Source of the DNA: Chitinophagaceae bacterium
Lineage (GTDB): Bacteria > Bacteroidota > Bacteroidia > Chitinophagales > Chitinophagaceae
NCBI GenBank assembly: GCA_017882205.1
Contig: JADGPY010000034.1
Location: 1-11,304, forward strand
Reading direction: 5' to 3'
DNA length: 11,304 bases
Positions 1 through 7,987 of this stretch are shown here, one piece after another; the stretch's first letter is position 1; every line of letters begins with the position of its first letter. A program made the translations under genes and the position numbers. The notes below the pieces were generated by a model. That model did no database searches, had not been told where the DNA came from, and saw nothing but the letters and a program-made list of their open reading frames with translations.

Positions 1-103
1 ATAAGGTTGCAAGAAATGTTACTATGCAAATCAATATGATCATTCTGAATAGCCTATTTGATAAATATTATTGTATGAATAAACTGCAATGACGAGAAAA
101 TTC

Positions 104-226
104 TTAGCTGTAAACAAATTTTGTAAGCTCTTCCACCGGCTCCCAGGTTCCTGCTTCTGCAAAGTCAACTGCCTTTTGTACTTCTTCTTAATATTCCGGA
201 TAAAATATTATAGCAATCAAACTTCA
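104..226 (-). pseudogene. Decayed C-terminal fragment resembling TPP-dependent dehydrogenase E1 alpha subunit
   Basis: Reading the minus strand from about 226 down to the stop TAA at 104-106 gives a short peptide, an in-frame TAA at 188-190, then EEVQKAVDFAEAGTWEPVEE followed by LTKFVYS and the stop. The acidic/AVDFAEAG/EPVE-LT-FVYS pattern is what I recall from the extreme C-terminus of pyruvate/acetoin dehydrogenase E1 alpha subunits. That is recognition by eye, not an alignment. The in-frame stop, the missing body of the gene and the absence of a start codon make it a remnant. It has no intact neighbour of the same pathway in the window. The alternative is a chance open stretch, but the amphipathic, alanine/glutamate-rich composition argues against that. 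Confidence 0.45.
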
Positions 227-295
227 CATGAATATACTATTTTAATAAAATATATTAAAAGTAAGTATTGCCATTCTTCATCTATGAATTCCGAA

Positions 296-436
296 TCAGG
301 CTCGTTCTACATCAGCCACTTTATACCAGGGTTGAATTTCCAGTAAGCCTGACAAATGTGTTTTCTTAATTTCATCAATTGTTTTACCGGGGTATATCAG
401 GTTGGCCTTATCCGATGTTTCATATTTTTTTGGGCT
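296..436 (-). pseudogene. Start-less 46-codon open stretch after the nitroreductase gene, possible gene remnant
   Basis: Immediately downstream of the nitroreductase stop, on the same strand, 46 codons are open to a TGA at 296-298. They read KYETSDKANLIYPGKTIDEI, then KKTHLSGLLEIQPWYKVADVERA. The composition is protein-like rather than random. There is no in-frame ATG, GTG or TTG near the beginning: the only nearby ATG, within AAATATGAAACA, is in another frame and reaches a stop after eight codons. I do not recognise the family. It could be the end of a gene whose 5' part was deleted or frameshifted, or fortuitous. The interval 1-447 otherwise shows no intact gene on either strand, and 1-103 shows nothing I can identify. 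Confidence 0.3.
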
Positions 437-447
437 TTAAACTATTA

Positions 448-981
448 TTACCATTCCCCCCAATGAATATTTTTTACATCATACTTATCCTGTGCTCTGT
501 CTTCACCGGTTGGATGGCCCACCGGTATTACATTCAGCGGAATTACATGCTGCGGAATATTTAATTCTTTTCTTACAAAATCCATCAGCTCTTTATTAGG
601 GTATACTGCTGTCCATACTGCCCCCAAACCCAATGCTTCGGTAGCCAATAAAATATTTTCGCTGGCGCAGGTACAATCCAGTATAGCAAATTCTTCACTG
701 CTCATGGCTGCTTCTCCTGGCACCGCACATACCACAATACCAGTTCCGGCTTTGGTGAGCATTTTGGCAAAAGGCAATCCATCCGCCAGGGCTTTTAATT
801 TTATTTTATCAGTTACTATTATAAATTTCCACGGCATCATGTGAATAGCAGCAGGAGCTGCCATGGCTGCACGAAGTATCTTATCAATCTCTTCTTTATC
901 CACCGGCTCACCTGTATAGCTGCGTACACTTTTTCTTTCGTGGATGAGAGTCAGTCCATCTTTAAGTATGACGGCTTCCAT
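448..981 (-). CDS. Small nitroreductase-family FMN protein
   Basis: A 177-residue single-domain nitroreductase, probably an FMN-dependent NAD(P)H oxidoreductase acting in the cytoplasm as a homodimer; the substrate cannot be read from sequence. The N-terminal motif ERKSVRSYTGEPV (residues 15-27) is the usual flavin-phosphate Arg/Ser motif. APAAIHMMPWKFIIV (about 42-56) matches the family's 'APSA.N.QPW.F.VV' segment, but has Ala-Ile-His-Met-Met where Ser-x-Asn-x-Gln is common. EALGLGAVW (about 115-123) is the second flavin-contact segment, and the C-terminus ends in the typical KYDVKNIHWGEW. The length is normal for the short subfamily. The gene is divergent from ftsH across about 229 bases, and a candidate promoter at 1036-1067 points at it. 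Nitroreductases of this kind occur in low-oxygen regulons, which fits the neighbours, but the role here is inferred. Confidence 0.88.
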   Translation of the reverse strand: MEAVILKDGLTLIHERKSVRSYTGEPVDKEEIDKILRAAMAAPAAIHMMPWKFIIVTDKIKLKALADGLPFAKMLTKAGTGIVVCAVPGEAAMSSEEFAILDCTCASENILLATEALGLGAVWTAVYPNKELMDFVRKELNIPQHVIPLNVIPVGHPTGEDRAQDKYDVKNIHWGEW

Positions 982-1035
982 ATATTATTATTTGATCGCA
1001 TTGATAAGAATAAAAAAATTAATAAAATGACCTTT

Positions 1036-1067
1036 CAAAGCTATAAACAGATTTTCCCCGCATCAAT
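1036..1067 (-). promoter_or_regulatory. Candidate Bacteroidota-type promoter for the nitroreductase gene
   Basis: On the minus strand, ATTG (one mismatch to the -33 TTTG) is separated by 20 bases from TAGCTTTG, an exact TAnnTTTG -7 element. The expected transcript would start near 1029 and leave a leader of about 48 bases before the ATG at 981. This is a pattern match only. Confidence 0.45.
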
Positions 1068-1087
1068 GACGGTAATTAGGCAATAGT

Positions 1088-1101
1088 ATGATGATGGTCA
1101 A
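1088..1101. promoter_or_regulatory. FNR-like palindrome upstream of the nitroreductase promoter
   Basis: ATGAT-GATG-GTCAA matches 8 of the 10 defined positions of the FNR/Crp-family box TTGAT-N4-ATCAA and keeps TGA-N6-TCA. Its centre (1094.5) lies 51.5 bases from the first base of the candidate nitroreductase -7 element. That is the same distance as in the second hsp20 promoter. It could equally serve ftsH on the other side. Confidence 0.3.
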
Positions 1102-1162
1102 AATAATTTGTAGTTAAATATTGGCATACCAGCCATTACAATGAATTAAATCATTGATTTCA

Positions 1163-1176
1163 CTGATGCTTATCAT
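1163..1176. promoter_or_regulatory. FNR-like palindrome upstream of ftsH
   Basis: CTGAT-GCTT-ATCAT contains an exact TGAT-N4-ATCA core (1164-1175), differing from TTGAT-N4-ATCAA only at the two outermost bases. It sits 35-48 bases before the preferred ftsH ATG at 1211. That position makes sense only if the far-upstream TTG at 1154 is not the start. I could not find a convincing -7 element between this site and ftsH. Confidence 0.4.
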
Positions 1177-1210
1177 TCAAACAACCAATAATGCCTGTAA
1201 CCTTTATAAA

Positions 1211-3172
1211 ATGAATCATTCCGGCAATACTAATCAAGGTCAGTCAAACAATCAAAAACCAGATCCTTCCGGAAAACGATTCAAATGGTGGTGGATCTAT
1301 CTAATTATGCTGGTACTACTATTGCTTCCCTCGTCATTAAATATTTTTTCCACAGTCAAAGAAATCACCTGGCAACAGTTTGAAAAAGATATCCTGAGCC
1401 GAAAAGCCGTTGAAAAAATTGTGGTGGTAAATAATGAGAAAGCCGAAGTATATATTAAAAAAGAGCTGTCGAATGAGGCCATGTTTAAAGAAGTGTTTAA
1501 ACCCTCGTTTGGTAAAGGCATCAATTCGGGGCCACACTATTCATTTAATATTGGTTCAGTAGAATCATTTGAAAGGAAAATGGATGAGGCAGAAAAGAAT
1601 TTTTCAATCAGCGAAAAAATTGCTGTGAGCTATGTTAAAAAAACAAACTGGTTCTGGAGCATTTTAGGTTGGGTATTGCCTTTCATTTTACTTTATGGAT
1701 TATGGACTTTTTTATTAAGAAGAGGTGGCGGTATGGGAATGGGCACAGGTGGCTCATCTATTTTTAATTTTGGAAAATCAACCGCTACCTTAATCGAAAA
1801 ACAAAAAAGCAATGTAACCTTTGATGATGTGGCCGGGTTAGAAGAAGCCGAACTGGAAGTAAGGGAGATAGTTGATTTTTTAAAAAGCCCGGAATCATTT
1901 ACAAAGTTAGGCGCAAAAATTCCGAAAGGAGTAATATTGGTTGGCCCCCCTGGCACCGGCAAAACCTTGCTGGCAAAAGCAGTAGCAGGAGAAGCACAGG
2001 TTCCCTTCTTTTCAATTTCAGGTTCAGAGTTTGTAGAAATGTTTGTAGGTGTGGGTGCATCAAGAGTCCGTGATTTATTCAAACGGGCCAAAGAAAAAGC
2101 CCCTTGTATCATTTTTATTGATGAGATAGATGCCATTGGAAGGTCAAGAGGTAAAGGAGCATTTCTAAGTGGCGCTAATGATGAAAGAGAAAGTACATTA
2201 AATCAACTACTCACAGAGATGGATGGTTTTGGTACTAACAGTGGTGTAATTGTTCTGGCTGCTACCAATCGTGCAGATATGCTTGACGCTGCTTTGCTTC
2301 GCCCCGGTAGATTTGACCGTCATATCTATTTGGAGTTACCGAATCTAAAAGAAAGAGAAGAAATTTTTAAAGTACATCTGCGTCCACTGATACTGGATGA
2401 TACGATTGATACACATTTCCTGGCTGCACAAACTCCAGGATTCTCGGGTGCAGATATTGCCAATATTTGCAATGAATCAGCATTGATTGCGGCCCGTAAG
2501 AAAAAAGAAAAAATTGGGAAACAGGATTTCATGGATGCAATTGACAGAGCGATAGGGGGTCTTGAAAAGAAAAGTAAAATCATTTCGCCGGAAGAGAAAA
2601 ATATTATTGCCTATCATGAAGCAGGACATGCTGTAATAAGCTGGTTGCTGAAGCATGTAGACCCCTTAGTGAAAGTTTCTATTATTCCCCGTGGCAAATC
2701 CTTAGGCGCTGCCTGGTATTTGCCGGAAGAAAAGCAATTACGGAGTGAATCTGCTTTTACCGAACATTTATGTGCCACATTAGGCGGAAGAGCAGCCGAA
2801 GAAATAGTATTTGGTGAAGTTTCATCGGGCGCATTAGACGACCTGGAAAAGGTAACAAAGGAAGCATACATGATGGTGGTCTATTATGGCTTTAATAAGA
2901 AAATTGGCAATATCAGTTTTTATGATTCTACTGGTCAGCGGGATATGAGTATTCAAAAGCCTTATAGTGAAGAAACCGGTAAACTGATTGATGAAGAAGT
3001 TCGAAAATTGGTAAGTGATGCCTATCAAAGAGCCAAAGCGATTCTGCAGCAAAACAAAGAATCATTGCAAAAAGTAGCAGAACTGCTGCTAAAGAAAGAA
3101 GTAATATTTAAAGAAGACCTGGAAAGTGTTTTGGGTAAGAGGCCAGATAGTATTGCATCTATACCGGCCTAA
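1211..3172 (+). CDS. ftsH: ATP-dependent zinc metalloprotease FtsH
   Basis: Membrane-anchored hexameric AAA+ protease that extracts and degrades misfolded membrane and short-lived cytoplasmic proteins. From the ATG at 1211 it is 653 residues. A first membrane segment (WWWIYLIMLVLLLLP) is followed by a periplasmic FtsH-ext region, a second membrane segment (WFWSILGWVLPFILLYGLW) and a Gly-rich linker. The AAA module has Walker A GPPGTGKT (245-252), Walker B IIFIDEID (D304/E305), the FVG pore motif and the second region of homology NRADMLDAALLRPGRFDR. The M41 peptidase has HEAGH (469-473), with D544 in ALDDLEKVT as the likely third zinc ligand. All catalytic residues are intact. An in-frame TTG at 1154 would add 19 unconvincing residues; 1211 is preferred. 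The ATPase gene begins 28 bases after the stop, so the two are probably co-transcribed. The short C-terminal tail and the stress-gene context suggest an accessory FtsH rather than the only housekeeping copy; that is inference. Confidence 0.96.
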   Translation: MNHSGNTNQGQSNNQKPDPSGKRFKWWWIYLIMLVLLLLPSSLNIFSTVKEITWQQFEKDILSRKAVEKIVVVNNEKAEVYIKKELSNEAMFKEVFKPSFGKGINSGPHYSFNIGSVESFERKMDEAEKNFSISEKIAVSYVKKTNWFWSILGWVLPFILLYGLWTFLLRRGGGMGMGTGGSSIFNFGKSTATLIEKQKSNVTFDDVAGLEEAELEVREIVDFLKSPESFTKLGAKIPKGVILVGPPGTGKTLLAKAVAGEAQVPFFSISGSEFVEMFVGVGASRVRDLFKRAKEKAPCIIFIDEIDAIGRSRGKGAFLSGANDERESTLNQLLTEMDGFGTNSGVIVLAATNRADMLDAALLRPGRFDRHIYLELPNLKEREEIFKVHLRPLILDDTIDTHFLAAQTPGFSGADIANICNESALIAARKKKEKIGKQDFMDAIDRAIGGLEKKSKIISPEEKNIIAYHEAGHAVISWLLKHVDPLVKVSIIPRGKSLGAAWYLPEEKQLRSESAFTEHLCATLGGRAAEEIVFGEVSSGALDDLEKVTKEAYMMVVYYGFNKKIGNISFYDSTGQRDMSIQKPYSEETGKLIDEEVRKLVSDAYQRAKAILQQNKESLQKVAELLLKKEVIFKEDLESVLGKRPDSIASIPA

Positions 3173-3200
3173 TTTTATCTTTCCTTAAATTATTTTAGTG

Positions 3201-5798
3201 ATGATGAACTGGCATCTTACTGATATTAATAAAGTACTGGAAATAACCGGAAGCTCCGAAAAGGGATTATCAGCCGTTGAGGCTGAAATAAGATTAAAAA
3301 AATACGGACCCAATGAAATAATCGGAGTCAAAAAAATACCCGCGTGGTTATTGTTCCTGCATCAGTTTAAAGATTTTATGATTCTTGTACTGATTGGCGC
3401 CGCTATTATTTCAGGCCTTTTGAGCGATATTACTGATACCATTGTTATAGTAGCCATTGTCATACTAAATGCCATTGTAGGCTTTGTACAGGAATACCGT
3501 GCAGAAAAAGCGATAGAAGGATTGAAGAAGATGACTGTAACAAATGCTTTAGTAATTAGAAACAATGCAGTAACCACTGTTTCTTCACCATCCCTTGTGC
3601 CCGGCGACATTATTTTAATAGAAGCAGGTAATATATTGCCTGCTGACGTGCGTTTGTTTGAAACCGTGCAGTTATTAGTGAATGAATCATCACTTACCGG
3701 CGAATCATTAGCAGTATATAAAAAAACCAATACCTTAACTGATAAGGAGCTTCCGCTGGGTGATTATGATAACATGGCATTTAAGGGAACTTATATAACC
3801 AAGGGCCGTGGCAAAGGAATAGTGGTTACTACCGGTATGGAAACTGAGTTAGGAAAAATTGCCCGTTTAGTTCAGGAACCCGGCATACAAACTCCACTTC
3901 AAAAAAGGCTGGCAGTATTTGGAAGAAACCTTGCTTATATCATTCTATTGATATGTGCTATTGTATTTGCTCTGGGTTATTTGCGTGGTGAAGATGTGGT
4001 ATTAATGCTGCTCACTGCCTTATCGCTGGCAGTGGCAGCCATACCGGAAGCTCTTCCGGCTGTTATTACCATTTCATTGGCCATCGGGGCAAAGAAAATG
4101 GTCAGGAAAAATGCATTGATAAGAAAACTTCCGGCGGTAGAAACGTTGGGCTCAGTTACCTATATCTGCGCCGATAAAACAGGAACACTTACCCTCAACA
4201 AAATGACCGTGGAAGAAATTGCGGGCAAGAATTTCTTAATCAAAAACAAAAATGATACGGCAGCAATACTTTCAGACAATGATTATAAATGGCTGATGCG
4301 CGCTATGGCGCTGAACAATGATATTTACCGCGATGAAAATAACAATACCATCGGCGACCCGACTGAAAAGGCTTTGTACGAATTTGCATTTTCAAAAGGA
4401 TATAGTAAATCAGAAATTGAAACCCAATATCCACGGGTGGCAGAAATCCCTTTTGATCCTGAAAGAAAATGTATGACTACCATCCACCAATATGGAAATA
4501 AATATATTGCTTTTGTAAAAGGCGCTATGGAAACGCTGATGCAAAAAGAAAAAGATGGTGCCGCTGTAAAAACATGGGAGCAACCATTGAATAAAATGCT
4601 GGCAGACGGATATCGGGTATTGGGTTTTGCTACCAGGGAGTTTGATATATTGCCTTCTGCTATTACTCCTGCAACTGTAGAAAACCAATTGCAATTGGTG
4701 GGTATTGCCGGTATTATTGACCCACCACGGGAAGAAGCCCGGAAGGCTGTGTATGAATGTAAAACCGCCGGTATAATACCGGTTATGATAACAGGAGACC
4801 ATCCCATTACAGCTGCTACTATTGCAAAACGTCTTGATATTATAGAAACCAAAGAAGACAGGATTATTACAGGCGCAGAAATGAAAGCCATGAGTGAACA
4901 GGAACTGCAAGAAGTGGTGGATCATATTAAAGTATATGCAAGAGTTTCGCCTGAACAAAAACTGAATATTGTAAAAGCCTTACAAAAAAGAGGGGAATAT
5001 GTGGCTATGACAGGTGATGGGGTAAACGATGCACCTGCATTAAAACATGCCGATATTGGCATAGCAATGGGCATTACCGGTACTGATGTTTCCAAAGAAG
5101 CAGCACACATTATTTTACTGGATGATAATTTTACCACTGTTGTTAAAGCAATAAAAGAAGGACGGAGAATTTTTGGTAATATCAGGAAATTCATCCGTTA
5201 CATTCTTACAGGAAATTCTGCAGAATTATGGACGATTTTAGTAGCTCCATTTTTTGGGCTACCTATTCCATTGCTGCCCATTCAGATTTTATGGATAAAC
5301 TTAGTCACAGATAGTTTGCCCGGCTTAGCATTAGCGGTAGAACCTGCTGAAAAAAATATTATGCAGCGGCCACCCCGCAATCCCGGACAAAGTATTTTTG
5401 CAGACGGGTTGGGTATTCATGTAATATGGGTTGGTATTTTATTAGCGGCATTAACTATCGGTACACAGGCCTATGTTATACACATTAATGATTCACATTG
5501 GCAAACGATGGTTTTTACTGTTCTCTGTTTGGGGCAGTTGATGCACGTCATGGCCATCCGGTCAGAAACTGTTTCTTTATTCCGCCAGGGAATTTTTTCC
5601 AACAGTACCTTATTTTTTACAGTAGCCATTACTTTTCTTCTGCAGTTGGCTATTATCTATTTTCCTTTTTTTAATAAGGTTTTTAAAACAGATCGCTTAA
5701 CCATAAAAGAGCTGGTATTTTGTATGGCCGCTTCTTTCGTGATTTTTATTGCCGTTGAAATAGAGAAAATGTTCCGGAGATCCCGTAAAAGTAACTAA
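3201..5798 (+). CDS. Type II (Ca2+-like) P-type cation ATPase
   Basis: An 865-residue P-type ATPase of the SERCA/PMR1-like type II group, predicted to export Ca2+ or a similar cation. Visible in order are the N-terminal cation-ATPase region (LTDINKVLEITGSS...), actuator motif TGES (from T166), phosphorylation site DKTGT (D325), nucleotide-domain motif GDPTEKALYEFA, hinge TGDGVND (604-610) and the M5-M10 bundle. Ligands of SERCA Ca2+ site II are present: VAAIPE in M4 (E283), NSAE in M5 (N672, E675) and NLVTD in M6 (N700, T703, D704). M8 shows no obvious counterpart of the site I glutamate, so one ion per cycle is likely. The M4 motif is PEALP rather than PEGLP. The start could be the ATG at 3201 or 3204, or a GTG at 3198; none has a Shine-Dalgarno. 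The gap to ftsH is 28 bases. Mn2+ or another divalent ion remains possible. Confidence 0.93.
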   Translation: MMNWHLTDINKVLEITGSSEKGLSAVEAEIRLKKYGPNEIIGVKKIPAWLLFLHQFKDFMILVLIGAAIISGLLSDITDTIVIVAIVILNAIVGFVQEYRAEKAIEGLKKMTVTNALVIRNNAVTTVSSPSLVPGDIILIEAGNILPADVRLFETVQLLVNESSLTGESLAVYKKTNTLTDKELPLGDYDNMAFKGTYITKGRGKGIVVTTGMETELGKIARLVQEPGIQTPLQKRLAVFGRNLAYIILLICAIVFALGYLRGEDVVLMLLTALSLAVAAIPEALPAVITISLAIGAKKMVRKNALIRKLPAVETLGSVTYICADKTGTLTLNKMTVEEIAGKNFLIKNKNDTAAILSDNDYKWLMRAMALNNDIYRDENNNTIGDPTEKALYEFAFSKGYSKSEIETQYPRVAEIPFDPERKCMTTIHQYGNKYIAFVKGAMETLMQKEKDGAAVKTWEQPLNKMLADGYRVLGFATREFDILPSAITPATVENQLQLVGIAGIIDPPREEARKAVYECKTAGIIPVMITGDHPITAATIAKRLDIIETKEDRIITGAEMKAMSEQELQEVVDHIKVYARVSPEQKLNIVKALQKRGEYVAMTGDGVNDAPALKHADIGIAMGITGTDVSKEAAHIILLDDNFTTVVKAIKEGRRIFGNIRKFIRYILTGNSAELWTILVAPFFGLPIPLLPIQILWINLVTDSLPGLALAVEPAEKNIMQRPPRNPGQSIFADGLGIHVIWVGILLAALTIGTQAYVIHINDSHWQTMVFTVLCLGQLMHVMAIRSETVSLFRQGIFSNSTLFFTVAITFLLQLAIIYFPFFNKVFKTDRLTIKELVFCMAASFVIFIAVEIEKMFRRSRKSN

Positions 5799-5811
5799 TG
5801 ATATTAATCAT
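5798..5811. promoter_or_regulatory. FNR-like palindrome upstream of the first hsp20
   Basis: ATGAT-ATTA-ATCAT has perfectly symmetric arms and an exact TGAT-N4-ATCA core, the inner part of the FNR consensus TTGAT-N4-ATCAA. It lies in the 78-base gap after the ATPase stop, about 65 bases before the Hsp20 start. A partly overlapping larger inverted repeat, TAATGAT (5796-5802) with ATCATTA (5817-5823), surrounds it. A -7-like TATTTTTG lies at 5862-5869, but there is no good -33 partner. Confidence 0.45.
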
Positions 5812-5876
5812 AGATTATCATTACCACCATCAGTAAAACCGGTAAATAAATGTGCTAGCTTTATTTTTGATTCTTT

Positions 5877-6323
5877 ATGATTAATTACTTATCATATATG
5901 AAAGAATACCCAGTTTACCCTGGTGAATATACTCCGATGCCGGAAGTAGAAGTATTGCTGGAAGAATTAAAAATACCCCATAAAGACTCTAGTGCAAAGC
6001 CGCTTGTAAATATGAATGAATGTAAGGATTTATTTACAATAGAAGTGGTAGTGCCCGGAGTAAGACGGGAGGAAATTTTTATTCATGTGCATAATAATGT
6101 ATTATCTATAGTGGTGCTACACAAGGATTGTGTAGAAAGCAAAAAGGAGAAGTTACAGATACATGAATTCGATACTGAATGTCTTGAGCGGCATATTCTG
6201 TTACCAGATAATGCAGATACTGAATTTGTAAGTGCTAAATACAGGGAAGGCATCCTGAGCCTACACATTCCCAAAACTCACGAACCTTCAAAAACCTATA
6301 CTAACCAGATTGTAGTTTATTAA
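5877..6323 (+). CDS. Hsp20 / alpha-crystallin family small heat-shock protein (copy 1)
   Basis: A 148-residue cytoplasmic ATP-independent holding chaperone of the Hsp20 family. The alpha-crystallin domain spans about residues 44-138. PLVNMNECKDLFTIEVVVPG opens the sandwich. The segment DTEFVSAKYREGILSLHIPK is the conserved 'A.Y.dGvL.i.iPK' signature. A short C-terminal tail ends in NQIVVY, where IVV may act as the I-x-I/V oligomerisation anchor. It is quite divergent from the second Hsp20 in this window, with more Cys and His and an N-terminal arm PVYPGEYTPMPEVEVLLEEL. An internal ATG at 5898 (MKEYPVYPGEY...) is an alternative start. It may even be preferred if the -7-like element at 5862-5869 is real, because that promoter would give almost no leader before 5877. 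The phosphorylase homologue starts 12 bases after its stop. Confidence 0.9.
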   Translation: MINYLSYMKEYPVYPGEYTPMPEVEVLLEELKIPHKDSSAKPLVNMNECKDLFTIEVVVPGVRREEIFIHVHNNVLSIVVLHKDCVESKKEKLQIHEFDTECLERHILLPDNADTEFVSAKYREGILSLHIPKTHEPSKTYTNQIVVY

Positions 6324-6335
6324 TGATTTACTTTC

Positions 6336-7982
6336 ATGAGTTTTTCTTTCACTCATCCATATAGTATCAATCCTGATTTTCAAAAAAGGGTGGCTTACTT
6401 CTGTATGGAGTTTGCCATTCATCAGCCCTTGAAAACCTATGCAGGTGGTTTGGGGTTTTTAGCAGGCTCTTATATGCGCAGCGCTTATGAGTTACAACAG
6501 AACATGGTAGGCATCGGTATTTTGTGGAAATATGGTTACTACGACCAGGTTCGAAAACAAGACCAAACCATGGATGTACTGTTTGAAGAAAAGATTTATG
6601 GTTTTCTTAAGCCCACCAATATTAAATTTACTATTAAAGTGTCACGGCATGAGGTAGGTGTGACGGCTTATTATTTACCGCCTGAAATATTTAATACGCC
6701 GCCCCTATTTTTTCTTTCAACTGATTTGCCGGAAAACGACTACCTGGCTAAAACCATCTCACATAAATTATACGATGCTAATCCGGAAACAAGGATTGCC
6801 TCAGCCATACTACTTGGCGAAGGCGGTGCCAAATTACTGGAAGCACTCAATTGGGAACCGGAGGTTTATCATTTAAACGAATCGCATGCATTGCCGCTTG
6901 CATTTTATCTCTATGATAAATATAAAACCCTTGAGGATTTAAAAAAACGGTTGGTATTTACAAACCATACTCCTGAAGAATCGGGCAATCAAAAAACAAA
7001 TATGGGACTTTTGGAGAAAATGGGATTCTTTTGTGACATTCCGCTTACTGAGATTACGGCAATTACACAAACAGAGGGGGATGAGCTGGATCATACATTA
7101 ACTGCCCTTCGCCTGTCAAAAAAAGCAAATGCCGTTTCACAAATGCATCAGAAAACATTGTGTGAGATGTGGAGGAATCAGAAAGACATTTGTGATATTA
7201 TTTATATTACGAACGCGCAAAACTACTCCTACTGGCATGATGAAGATATGTATCAGGCTTTAGCCAGGAATGATGATGAAGCGTTACTTAGAAAAAAAAT
7301 ACAGGGGAAACTAAATTTATTTGAAGTAGTGGCCGACCAGTGCGGAGAAATTTATGATGAAAAAATCTTTACTATCATTTTTTCCAAACGATTTGCCGGA
7401 TATAAAAGAGCAGATTTATTTTTTCATGATATGGAAAGGTTTCAACGGCTGGTAACCAATGAAGAAAGGCCTGTGCAAATTATTTGGGCGGGCAAGCCAT
7501 ACCCAATGGATTATGTTGCAATTGGGGTGTTTGATAAAATTGTTGATGTATGCAAGAAGTATACAAACTGTTCCATTCTTGTAGGATATGAATTAAAACT
7601 TTCCAAGTTATTAAAACAAGGCGCCGACATTTGGTTAAATCTCCCACGCCTTACGCATGAAGCATCTGGTACCAGTGGTATGGCAGCTATAATGAATGGC
7701 GCTGTGAATATGGCTTTACCCGATGGATGGTTTCCTGAATTTGCCAGGGATAAAATAAATTCTTTTGTTATTCCTTCCTGTGATATTTCTTTACCCGAAC
7801 ATGTACAGGATGATACCGATGCCGCCAGTTTATATCAACTGCTGGAAACGGAAGTGCTCCCCATGTATTATGATTATCCTAATCACTGGTTGGATATTGT
7901 AAAAAATGGATTGAAAGATATTATCCCTCAATTCGACAGCAACAGGATGGCGAAAGAATATTATGAAAAATTGTATGCCTGA
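6336..7982 (+). CDS. Alpha-glucan phosphorylase family (GT35) protein lacking the PLP lysine
   Basis: A 548-residue member of the short bacterial alpha-glucan phosphorylase family, recognised by VAYFCMEFAIHQPLKTYAGGLGFLAGSY near the N-terminus, the LNESHALPLAF segment, FTNHTPEESGN (N210-H211-T212-P213), FSKRFAGYKRADLF, IIWAGKPYPMD and THEASGTSGM...NGAVN. Phosphorylases cleave alpha-1,4-glucan to glucose-1-phosphate using pyridoxal phosphate bound to a lysine in the motif EASGTSGMK. Here the motif reads EASGTSGMAAIMNG, so the expected lysine is Ala450. Either the enzyme does not use PLP, for example acting as a glycosyltransferase or glucan-binding protein, or another residue substitutes. I have an uncertain recollection of Bacteroidota relatives with the same change, so it may be a subfamily trait. 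The rest of the fold looks intact, with no frameshift. The gene follows hsp20 by 12 bases and is very likely co-transcribed with it. Confidence 0.88.
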   Translation: MSFSFTHPYSINPDFQKRVAYFCMEFAIHQPLKTYAGGLGFLAGSYMRSAYELQQNMVGIGILWKYGYYDQVRKQDQTMDVLFEEKIYGFLKPTNIKFTIKVSRHEVGVTAYYLPPEIFNTPPLFFLSTDLPENDYLAKTISHKLYDANPETRIASAILLGEGGAKLLEALNWEPEVYHLNESHALPLAFYLYDKYKTLEDLKKRLVFTNHTPEESGNQKTNMGLLEKMGFFCDIPLTEITAITQTEGDELDHTLTALRLSKKANAVSQMHQKTLCEMWRNQKDICDIIYITNAQNYSYWHDEDMYQALARNDDEALLRKKIQGKLNLFEVVADQCGEIYDEKIFTIIFSKRFAGYKRADLFFHDMERFQRLVTNEERPVQIIWAGKPYPMDYVAIGVFDKIVDVCKKYTNCSILVGYELKLSKLLKQGADIWLNLPRLTHEASGTSGMAAIMNGAVNMALPDGWFPEFARDKINSFVIPSCDISLPEHVQDDTDAASLYQLLETEVLPMYYDYPNHWLDIVKNGLKDIIPQFDSNRMAKEYYEKLYA

Positions 7983-7987
7983 TGTAA

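Noticed and set aside
985..1010. TTGATCGCATTGAT as an FNR box near the nitroreductase start
   Set aside because: The two TTGAT copies are in direct, not inverted, orientation, so the symmetric TGA-N6-TCA requirement is not met.
1154..1210. TTG-initiated 19-codon N-terminal extension of FtsH
   Set aside because: The extra residues have no FtsH similarity, the start is a TTG without a ribosome binding site, and the stretch contains an FNR-like palindrome. The ATG at 1211 gives a normal FtsH N-terminus.
4325..4958. Long minus-strand frames (up to 188 codons) opposite the ATPase
   Set aside because: They are antisense shadows of a gene with complete P-type ATPase motifs on the plus strand, and their translations show no domain.
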